The notes under the pieces were generated by a model. It made no database searches. It was given only the letters and a program-made list of their open reading frames with translations, and had not been told where the DNA came from. DNA of 17,888 nucleotides from contig DGVM01000144.1 of NCBI GenBank assembly GCA_002395925.1, forward strand, positions 180-18,067, given 5' to 3'. The position numbers were made by a program, and so were the translations under genes. The DNA comes from Bacteroidales bacterium UBA4284. GTDB lineage: Bacteria; Bacteroidota; Bacteroidia; Bacteroidales; UBA932. This document shows, in pieces, positions 7,534-13,950 of this stretch (position 1 is the stretch's first letter; every line of letters starts with the position of its first letter).

Positions 7534-9216
7534 ATGTTGCAAACACTCACAAAAGGCACTGCAGGTGCCATACTCATTCTGGCCTTCGTAATCGCGAGCG
7601 GCCTGTATCTCAGCCGTTTCAAAGTAAAAGGCATTTCCATAGGCACTACCTGGATACTGTTCGTGGGTATCATCCTCAGCCATTTCGGACTCAGGATCGA
7701 CCCCATCATGCTGTCCTTCATAAAAGATTTCGGACTTATCCTGTTCGTATTCGCAATCGGCCTGCAGGTAGGACCGGGATTCTTCCGTTCCTTCCAGAAA
7801 GGCGGACTGTCCATGAACCTCATGGCCCTTCTGCTGGTGCTGCTGGCGGTAGCGACCACGCTCGTCATCCACGCAGTCACCGGAGAAGACCTTTCCACCC
7901 TTACCGGCGTCATGTCGGCGGCCGTAACGAACACCCCCGGCCTCGGTGCTGCGCAAGAGACCCTCTCGGGCGCAGTCCTGGCCAAGGGAGGCAGCCTCGA
8001 CGCAGCTTCCGCCGCATCGTCCCAGCTTGCATCGGCCTACGCCGTCGCATACCCCCTGGGCGTACTCGGCGCCATATTCCTTGTCATCATCCTCCAGAAA
8101 TCCTTCCGTGTCGATATCAAGAATGAAAGCGCAAAGGCAGAGCTGAACGGTCATGAGGACCAGAACGTCTGCCGCATCGCCTGCAAGGTGGAGAATCCCG
8201 CAATATACGGCCGCAAGCTCGCAGAAGTCGCAGCCGACGGACTGGGAGACCACTTCGTCATCTCACGCGTCATGCGCGACGGCGAGATCTCCATCCCCGA
8301 TCCACAGTGGGTCTTCCAGGAAGGTGACGAAATCCTCATAGTGTCCGACGCAGCACACCGCGAGAAGGCCAAAATGGTCTTCGGCGAGGAGTGCCCCATC
8401 GACCTCAAGAAATGGCGCAAGCCCGGCAGCAACCTCGTCGTTCGCTGGCTTTCAGTCACCAAGTCCGGCATCACCGGCAAGACTCTCCGCGGGCTCGACA
8501 TACGCCACAAGTACGGAGTCAACGTCACCAGGGCCCTGCGCTCCGGAATCGAAATCCAGGCCGATCCCGACCTAATCCTGCAGGTCGGCGACAGCATCAA
8601 GGTGGTCGGCACAGACGAAGGCATCGCAAAGCTTGCAAATCTTGTCGGCAACCAGCCCGAGACCCTCAGCAAACCCAATCTCGTGCCCATTTTCTTCGGC
8701 ATCGCACTGGGTGTGCTCGTAGGCATGATTCCCATCCGCTTCCCGCATATCCCTCAGCCCCTCAAACTGGGTCTGGCAGGCGGATCCCTCATAGTCGCCA
8801 TACTCCTCGGGCACTTCGGTCCCAAGTTCCGCATCACCACCTACACCGAACTCAGCGCCAACCTGATGATACGCGAAATCGGCATCTCCATGTTCATGGC
8901 TGCCGTCGGACTTGGCGCAGGCGAGAATTTCGTAAGCAGCCTGGTCGGCGGAGGATGGATATGGATACTTTACGGCGTCATCATAACGATCGTGCCTATG
9001 CTCATCGTCGCACTGATTGCCAAACTGGTCCTCAAAATGGACTTCTTCCGCATCTGCGGACTGCTGTCCGGAGGCACTACCGACCCCGCCCTCCTCGCAT
9101 TCTCCGAGCAGATGTACGGAGGCGGACGCATTGCCGTCAACTACGCCACCGTTTATCCCCTTACCATGTTCCTTAGGGTCGTGGCGGCACAGGTACTCAT
9201 CATGATTTATATTTAG
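7534..9216 (+). CDS. AspT/YidE-family transporter with two RCK_C (TrkA_C) domains
   Basis: A 560-residue inner-membrane protein with the architecture of the aspartate:alanine exchanger family and its YidE/YbjL relatives. A hydrophobic half (about residues 1-190) with TNTPGLGAAQETL, two cytoplasmic TrkA_C/RCK_C-like regulatory domains (about 212-284 and 299-373), and a second hydrophobic half (about 385-560) with LSGGTTDPALL. The two Thr/Pro-containing motifs sit in equivalent places of the duplicated membrane halves. Family members exchange amino acids or dicarboxylates; the substrate here is not known. It leads an operon with an M49-like lipoprotein 12 nt downstream and an acetyltransferase. 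Confidence 0.9.
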   Translation: MLQTLTKGTAGAILILAFVIASGLYLSRFKVKGISIGTTWILFVGIILSHFGLRIDPIMLSFIKDFGLILFVFAIGLQVGPGFFRSFQKGGLSMNLMALLLVLLAVATTLVIHAVTGEDLSTLTGVMSAAVTNTPGLGAAQETLSGAVLAKGGSLDAASAASSQLASAYAVAYPLGVLGAIFLVIILQKSFRVDIKNESAKAELNGHEDQNVCRIACKVENPAIYGRKLAEVAADGLGDHFVISRVMRDGEISIPDPQWVFQEGDEILIVSDAAHREKAKMVFGEECPIDLKKWRKPGSNLVVRWLSVTKSGITGKTLRGLDIRHKYGVNVTRALRSGIEIQADPDLILQVGDSIKVVGTDEGIAKLANLVGNQPETLSKPNLVPIFFGIALGVLVGMIPIRFPHIPQPLKLGLAGGSLIVAILLGHFGPKFRITTYTELSANLMIREIGISMFMAAVGLGAGENFVSSLVGGGWIWILYGVIITIVPMLIVALIAKLVLKMDFFRICGLLSGGTTDPALLAFSEQMYGGGRIAVNYATVYPLTMFLRVVAAQVLIMIYI

Positions 9217-9228
9217 ACTGACCATACA

Positions 9229-10833
9229 ATGAAAAAGATTCTCGTAATTGCACTTGCTGCAGCAGCCCTGTTCACGGGATGCAAAGAGACTCATCACTCC
9301 GGCTTCGAACGCCGTCTGCGCGACTACGCAGTAATAACCATCAAGGCCCCCGACCTCCGCGGCATCACCGACAACGGCAAAGAGGTGCTCAACCTGTACC
9401 GCTATGCCGCCGACGCCATAGACGAAATCTACTGGAAGCAGTATTTCGGCGACAAGGCCGTCCTGGACACCGTCAGCGACCCGCTCCAGAAGGAGTTCGT
9501 TGCGATAAACTACGGCCCCTGGGACCGTCTGAACGGCAAATCATTCGTAAACGGTTTTGCCGACCATCTTCCCGGTTCGGGCTTCTATCCCGCCGACATG
9601 ACCATCGAGGAGTTCCAGGCCTGGGACAACCCCGACAAAAACAGCCCCTACACCCTCGTCAAGCGTTCCGCAGACGGAAGCCTCCGTACCATCTGGTATC
9701 ATGACGCTTATTCCGCAGAGCTCGAAAGGATAGCCAATTACCTGAACGCCGCCGCAGACATCACCATCAAGCCCAGCGTCGCAAAATACCTCCGTTCCGA
9801 GGCGAAGGCGCTCCTTGCCGACGACTTCTACCAGAGCGGCATCGACTGGCTCGAAATGGACGACAGCAAGATGGACCTGGTCATAGGTCCCGCCACCACC
9901 GTTGACGACCAGCTGCTTGGCATCAAGCGTTCCTACGAGGCATTCGTGCTCCTCAAGAACACCGCCAAGACCGAGCTCTTCACAAAGATTCTCGTCAACC
10001 ACATTCCCGACTTCCAGAAAGCCCTTCCCTGCGAAGAGAAGTACAAGACCTTCGAGCCCGGACTTGGTTCCAACATCTTCTCCTGCGACGCCCTGTACTA
10101 TGCCGGCAAGGCCAACGCCGGTATCAAGGTCATCGCCATCAACCGTCCCTCCGACCCCGCAGTCCAGACCGACAAGGGCTCCCGCACCATCGTTCTCGAC
10201 AACATCATCCGCGCCAAGTTCAGCAGCATCGTAGGTCCCACCGGAGACATACTGCTCGAACCCGCCTACCGCGCACACCTCTCTGCAGAGGCATTCCTCT
10301 GGAACACCGTGTTCCGCGAGGTATCCCACGGGCTCGGCGTCAAGCAGACGATCAGCGGCAAGGGCAGCGTGGACGAGGCTCTGGGAGAATATGCACAGAC
10401 CTTCGAGACCATAAAGGCCAACGTCGTGGGCACATTCCTGGTATGCCAGCTGCAGAACCATCAGGAGCTTCCCGCCCTCTTCAACAAGCAGGACGCCCTC
10501 ACCACCTTCGTGGCATCCATAATGCGTTCCGAACGCTTCGGAGAGGCATCCGCCCTCGGCCGTGCCAACATCGTCATCTACAACTATCTGCGCGAAAAGG
10601 GAGCCATCATCCGCAACGATGCCGGCACCTACGCCCTCGATTTCGACAAAATGGAATCCGCTCTCGGCGAGCTGTCCTCCATCGTCCTCAAGACCCAGGC
10701 CGAAGGCGACCGCGTTTTCGCAGCTGCCTTCGAGGAGCATTACTCCAAGCGCCTGCCCGACTATTCCGACGACATTCTCAAACTCGGTCTGGAGAACATT
10801 CCGGTCGACGTACGTTTCGTCTTCGAGAAATAG
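9229..10833 (+). CDS. M49 (dipeptidyl-peptidase III)-like lipoprotein with degenerate zinc site
   Basis: A 534-residue protein with a lipoprotein signal (LFTGC, Cys18). The C-terminal region, with the segment FREVSHGLGVKQT and a later ETIKAN, matches bacterial relatives of M49 metallopeptidases, where I expect HExxH(G) followed by EExKAD. Here the first zinc-binding His is Arg363 (CGC instead of CAC), the Glu of the motif (Glu364) and His367 remain, and the second Glu of the downstream ligand motif is Thr394, with Asn398 in place of Asp. Two expected zinc ligands are therefore changed, so it is probably not an active zinc peptidase. The reading frame is intact along its whole length, so it seems to be kept as a protein. 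A role in peptide binding next to the transporter is inference only. Confidence 0.75.
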   Translation: MKKILVIALAAAALFTGCKETHHSGFERRLRDYAVITIKAPDLRGITDNGKEVLNLYRYAADAIDEIYWKQYFGDKAVLDTVSDPLQKEFVAINYGPWDRLNGKSFVNGFADHLPGSGFYPADMTIEEFQAWDNPDKNSPYTLVKRSADGSLRTIWYHDAYSAELERIANYLNAAADITIKPSVAKYLRSEAKALLADDFYQSGIDWLEMDDSKMDLVIGPATTVDDQLLGIKRSYEAFVLLKNTAKTELFTKILVNHIPDFQKALPCEEKYKTFEPGLGSNIFSCDALYYAGKANAGIKVIAINRPSDPAVQTDKGSRTIVLDNIIRAKFSSIVGPTGDILLEPAYRAHLSAEAFLWNTVFREVSHGLGVKQTISGKGSVDEALGEYAQTFETIKANVVGTFLVCQLQNHQELPALFNKQDALTTFVASIMRSERFGEASALGRANIVIYNYLREKGAIIRNDAGTYALDFDKMESALGELSSIVLKTQAEGDRVFAAAFEEHYSKRLPDYSDDILKLGLENIPVDVRFVFEK

Positions 10834-10854
10834 CCCGGCCCATACACTTGCCGC

Positions 10855-11352
10855 ATGAGCAGCAAGCAGATACGCCCCGCACTTCCTTCCGACATCGGGC
10901 AGATTATGCCCGTAATAGATGCCGCCAAGGGGATTATGCGCGCCGACGGCAACATGGGCCAATGGGTAAACGGATATCCGTCCCGTGAAGCCATACTTGC
11001 CGACATAGCCGGCGGTCACGGATACGTGGTCGCAGAAGGCTCAGTGATTGCGGGATACTTTGCTTTCATCCCTTCACCGGAGCCCACTTACTCCCGCATA
11101 GACGGAGGCGCCTGGCTTGAGCCAGGCATGCCTTATTACGTGCTCCACCGAATCGCCAGCCTGCCCGAGGTACACGGGATATTCGATGCCATCATGGATT
11201 ACGTCTTCGGCGTCTGCCCCAACATCCGTATCGACACGCATCGCGACAACCGTATCATGCAGCACAATATACTCAAGCACGGTTTCCGCTACTGCGGCAT
11301 AATCTACCTCGAATCGGGCGACGAGCGGCTCGCCTACCAGAAGATACTTTAG
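10855..11352 (+). CDS. GNAT-family N-acetyltransferase
   Basis: A 165-residue protein resembling the acetyltransferase (GNAT) fold: an N-terminal IRPALPSDIGQIMPVIDAAK segment, a central GYVVAEGSVIAGYFAF beta region, and a C-terminal part with NIRIDTHRDNRIMQHNILKHGF, the typical 'H.dN..m...l.k.GF' helix and strand near the acetyl-CoA site. The family transfers an acetyl group from acetyl-CoA to an amine; the acceptor is unknown. It sits 21 nt after the M49-like gene and probably ends that operon. The intergenic inverted repeat just downstream may end transcription. Confidence 0.87.
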   Translation: MSSKQIRPALPSDIGQIMPVIDAAKGIMRADGNMGQWVNGYPSREAILADIAGGHGYVVAEGSVIAGYFAFIPSPEPTYSRIDGGAWLEPGMPYYVLHRIASLPEVHGIFDAIMDYVFGVCPNIRIDTHRDNRIMQHNILKHGFRYCGIIYLESGDERLAYQKIL

Positions 11353-11373
11353 TTAGTAAGTATCAATAATGAT

Positions 11374-11458
11374 TTGCTTCTAGTTGCAGACTACGGCCTT
11401 CGGCCTATTCCTACCGCTCACGGCTGTGTGGGCGCAGACGGTCTGCAAATAGAAGCAA
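11374..11458. repeat. Nested inverted repeat between convergent genes (candidate bidirectional terminator or REP-like element)
   Basis: The outer arms 11374-11391 and 11441-11458 pair over 17 of 18 positions (TTGCTTCTA, one mismatch, TTGCAGAC). Inside lie two smaller hairpins: GGCC-TTC-GGCC near 11395-11405 and CGCTCAC/GTGGGCG (one G-U pair) at 11415-11434. It lies between the ends of the acetyltransferase gene and the convergent lipoprotein gene. No run of T follows either side in classical terminator style, so a REP-like element is an equal option. Confidence 0.75.
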
Positions 11459-11484
11459 CTTATATTTAAGCGTCACGGCAGCCT

Positions 11485-13485
11485 TTATTCCGCCAGATAG
11501 GCGGTGTTGGCGGCCAGCGTGCTTCCGGTGAATGTGCCGAATGCAGCCGTTTCGGAAGTGCTTTCCGGCGACAGGACACGGCATATACCTGCAGGACGGG
11601 AGATCTGACGGAGCGTTCCTTTGAGAAGGTTGCCGCTGACGTCGGCGCGTGCCTTGCCTGCCACGTCAGAGGAACTGCCGTTGAATGCATAGACAGTGTT
11701 GGCATTCCCTTTTACGAGCACGCCGGTGCCGGCAGGGATGACGCTTCCGGCAGGAATCTCGCGCAGGCTGGCATAACCGCAGGCGAGCCCGGTTACGACG
11801 TATGCGGTAGCTCCGGCGGGTACGAGGGCATCGTACCTGAGGCACAGCGAGCCCCAGCCTGTGCTGCCGGTCTTGAGATTGAAGGCGTTGTAAATCATCT
11901 CGAGATCGTCAACGTAAAGCCTGTCGGCCTTGGTTACGTCGGTAGATTCTTTCTCTGCGCTGCCGCCGCCGGGATATGAGTTGGTGGCTATATTGATAAG
12001 GGCGTAGCTGGGATTGGAGCCGCCATTGTACTTGAACGGCAGCGAAAGTCTCTTCCAGGCGCCTCCGGTCTGGGAAAGCTGCTGCTCGGACGCTTCTGCG
12101 ATAACGGTTCCGCCGGTGCAGTCGGAGGAATTGTATCCTCTCTGATAATTGCTGTCATCGTGCAGGAAGGCCTCAACCTTGGCGTAAGGATGCGAAGAAT
12201 CGGTCCCGTAGGGAATGAACTTGACCCACACGGCAAGGGAATCGGGACGTCCCGAGAAGGATGAATACAGTGGATTGCCGGTATTATTGTCGGTCTTTCC
12301 GCGGTTTGTCATGTTGTAGTTGCCTGTCCCATCCGCACTCATGTTTCCGGCAATGACCTGGCCCGTGGTAAGGTTTCCCTGAGCCACGACGTCTGCCAGC
12401 ACCATCCCGAAAATACTGATGTAGATGCGCCGGGACCATATCAGGCACGAGTATGCCCCTTGCGAGCCGGGACGCTTGTCGGTTTCTCTGCGCACCTGGC
12501 GGTTCTTGTCATCATATCCGCTCGAAGCGAGGCTGCCGCCGGCCGTCTGGAAGGAATTCCAGTTGTAGGGCAGATTCGCCCCGTCAACGCTCCATGTCTC
12601 GAAGTCACCGTTTGTAATCTGCGGCTTTTCAGGCTGCCCGGCGGCTGCGAACTCCTGTTTGGAAGTATCCTGGCCGAGTACGGCTACGTCGCTGAACTTC
12701 AGGCTTGCAGGCACGCTGCCGAGGTCCTTGATATGACCTGCAGACAGTGCGGAGCTGAGCGTCTTGGATACCAGGGCCCTCTTGCCCGAGGCGTTGGTAA
12801 CCACCATCTGCAGTTTGCTGGACGACGAAGGGATGACGTTCAGGTAAACGTCACCGCTCAGAGCGCTGCCGGACGTTACGCTCACCGACTTTGAAGCCTG
12901 AGCGGAACCCGCAAAGCCCGAGACTGCGAAGCTGCTTGCATCCACCGTGAACTCTCCGCTGACGGCGCCTTCTCCGACTATCTCCACCTTGCGCACGCCA
13001 AGCGACGCAGGTACGTTGAGTTTGATTACGCAGCAAATGTTACGGAACGACAGAGCCTGGCCTTCGGTCCCTGCCGACGCGGCCATCACAGCGCTCGAAA
13101 TCGTACCGTCCTGCTCCGAGGGAAGGCTGAGGGTGTATTTGCCGGACGAAGCGCTCTTACCGGCCGAATAGGGATAAACGGCAAACGCAAGAGTGCTGCC
13201 GTCAGGCTTTGTGCCGCTGAAGACTGCCGAACTGCCGCTATCCTGCGTAGTGAATTCAGGACAGAGTTCGCCGGAGGTGGTAAACACCGCAAGCCGGTCT
13301 CCTGCAGTCCAACGGGGAGAAATGTCGTCCAGGTTGACGCGTGTATCGGCAAAACCGGCCTCCAGGTTTACAGGAACCATGACGGGACCGTCCGAAGGAG
13401 TTTCCGCTTCGACGGATTCTTTCTCGCAAGACGCCGCGGCAAGAATAACCGCGATACATGCAGAAAGGTAAATGATCTTTTTCAT
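11485..13485 (-). CDS. Fimbrillin-like surface lipoprotein with PCMD-like module
   Basis: A 666-residue lipoprotein with signal peptide and Cys20 (AAASC). Residues about 28-265 resemble the N-terminal domain of Bacteroidales fimbrillin-like proteins (an N-terminal TRVNLDD..PRWTAGDRLAVF pattern). From about residue 289 (ITNGDFETW) to about 525 it resembles the PCMD putative carbohydrate-metabolism domain, with RPDSLAVWVKF near 411. The C-terminal part from about 532 (NLKTGSTGWGSLCL, then IPAGTGVLVKG) is a beta-rich module often found at the end of Bacteroidales surface proteins. The start at 13485 is chosen because it opens the lipoprotein signal and overlaps the stop of a small upstream gene by 1 nt. 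A glycan- or matrix-binding role at the cell surface is inferred. Confidence 0.85.
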   Translation of the reverse strand: MKKIIYLSACIAVILAAASCEKESVEAETPSDGPVMVPVNLEAGFADTRVNLDDISPRWTAGDRLAVFTTSGELCPEFTTQDSGSSAVFSGTKPDGSTLAFAVYPYSAGKSASSGKYTLSLPSEQDGTISSAVMAASAGTEGQALSFRNICCVIKLNVPASLGVRKVEIVGEGAVSGEFTVDASSFAVSGFAGSAQASKSVSVTSGSALSGDVYLNVIPSSSSKLQMVVTNASGKRALVSKTLSSALSAGHIKDLGSVPASLKFSDVAVLGQDTSKQEFAAAGQPEKPQITNGDFETWSVDGANLPYNWNSFQTAGGSLASSGYDDKNRQVRRETDKRPGSQGAYSCLIWSRRIYISIFGMVLADVVAQGNLTTGQVIAGNMSADGTGNYNMTNRGKTDNNTGNPLYSSFSGRPDSLAVWVKFIPYGTDSSHPYAKVEAFLHDDSNYQRGYNSSDCTGGTVIAEASEQQLSQTGGAWKRLSLPFKYNGGSNPSYALINIATNSYPGGGSAEKESTDVTKADRLYVDDLEMIYNAFNLKTGSTGWGSLCLRYDALVPAGATAYVVTGLACGYASLREIPAGSVIPAGTGVLVKGNANTVYAFNGSSSDVAGKARADVSGNLLKGTLRQISRPAGICRVLSPESTSETAAFGTFTGSTLAANTAYLAE

Positions 13486-13622
13486 CAGTTTCCGAAGAAA
13501 TTGTTCTCGCTGTCCAGGATATAGTCTTCGGTCGAACCGTTCAGGTCGCTCGTAGCACAGAGGCAGGAGCCGGGAAGGCAATCCATAGCCAGAGATTCAG
13601 GTTTAACGTAGTAATGTTTCAT
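13485..13622 (-). CDS. Small GSTED-pattern peptide upstream of PCMD lipoprotein
   Basis: A 45-residue open reading frame, too short for common ORF cut-offs, starting MKHYYVKPE, then a hydrophobic stretch with three cysteines (Cys15, Cys20, Cys22), then NGSTEDYIL and an acidic, Asn-rich tail ending FFGN. Its TGA stop shares one base with the ATG of the lipoprotein, a layout suited to translational coupling. A divergent 38-residue gene (13830-13946) shows the same spacing of MK, Y, PE, LC and GSTED and the same position before a fimbrillin-like lipoprotein. This pairwise conservation is the main evidence that both are real. It has a -7 element about 50 nt upstream. No signal peptide or known function is recognised. 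Confidence 0.75.
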   Translation of the reverse strand: MKHYYVKPESLAMDCLPGSCLCATSDLNGSTEDYILDSENNFFGN

Positions 13623-13675
13623 CGTGAATTAAGTTTGACTGCCGAAGTCATTCAAACGTCGGCAAAAACAGGGCG

Positions 13676-13683
13676 CAAAGATA
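13676..13683 (-). promoter_or_regulatory. -7 promoter element for the small peptide/PCMD lipoprotein unit
   Basis: On the reverse strand TATCTTTG matches TAnnTTTG exactly. It predicts a leader of about 50 nt before the ATG at 13622. A good -33 TTG is not seen; the nearest candidate is a TTT about 17 bp upstream. Confidence 0.6.
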
Positions 13684-13711
13684 GTAATTTTTGCTGAATT
13701 AAACCCTATTA

Positions 13712-13771
13712 CCGGCGTGCGCCATAGCGCAGAAACTCGCCGGGGCCCTATTTGTATCGCCCATTAGGGCC
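13712..13771. repeat. Dyad-symmetric regulatory region between divergent surface-protein units
   Basis: CCGGCG (13712-13717) pairs with CGCCGG (13738-13743), and directly inside is TGCGC-CATA-GCGCA (13718-13731), so a long hairpin with a 6-nt bulge can form. It is followed by GGCCCTA (13744-13750) and TAGGGCC (13765-13771), a 7-bp inverted repeat with a 14-nt spacer ending 8 bp before the -33 TTG of the rightward promoter. A CCCTATT direct repeat occurs at 13704-13710 and 13746-13752. These could be operator sites for one or both promoters. Confidence 0.5.
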
Positions 13772-13779
13772 TGCAAGTT

Positions 13780-13809
13780 TTGGACGAAAGCGAAAAAGAT
13801 GTATCTTTG
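13780..13809 (+). promoter_or_regulatory. Promoter for the small peptide/FISUMP lipoprotein unit
   Basis: TTG at 13780-13782 (within TTTTGG) and a perfect TATCTTTG at 13802-13809 are 19 bp apart. The -7 element ends 5 bp before the first ATG (13815) and 20 bp before the ATG at 13830, which is taken as the gene start. Confidence 0.7.
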
Positions 13810-13829
13810 AAAAAATGTTTACTGACATT

Positions 13830-13946
13830 ATGAAAGCTACTTATTCTGCTCCGGAATGCGAGTTTCTCCCCTCGTATTTGTCCGGATGGCTATGCAACAG
13901 CCTCACGGATGGTTCAACTGAAGACCTTACTTATGAAGAATGGTAG
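13830..13946 (+). CDS. Small GSTED-pattern peptide upstream of FISUMP lipoprotein
   Basis: A 38-residue gene starting MKATYSAPE, with SGWLCNSL in the middle and DGSTEDL near the end, closing in TYEEW. It lines up with the 45-residue divergent peptide at MK, Y, PE, LC and GSTED. An earlier in-frame ATG at 13815 would add five residues (MFTDI); 13830 is preferred because it matches the paralogue's start and leaves a leader of about 17 nt instead of about 2. The stop is followed after 4 nt by the ATG of the lipoprotein. Function is unknown. Confidence 0.72.
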   Translation: MKATYSAPECEFLPSYLSGWLCNSLTDGSTEDLTYEEW

Positions 13947-13950
13947 GATT

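Noticed and set aside
9541..11019. A 492-codon reverse-strand frame opposite the M49-like and acetyltransferase genes
   Set aside because: It crosses two recognisable genes on the other strand and has no recognisable motifs or promoter.
11374..11458. Integron attC-type recombination site
   Set aside because: The size is similar, but the GTT/AAC core sites are in the wrong order and no integrase or gene cassette array is present.
13744..13771. GGCCCTA/TAGGGCC as the ends of an invertible promoter
   Set aside because: The spacer is only 14 bp and contains no promoter element, and no invertase gene is seen nearby.
13485..13946. The small GSTED peptides as RiPP (modified peptide) precursors
   Set aside because: No modification enzyme, peptidase or exporter gene lies next to them; the partner in both cases is a surface lipoprotein.
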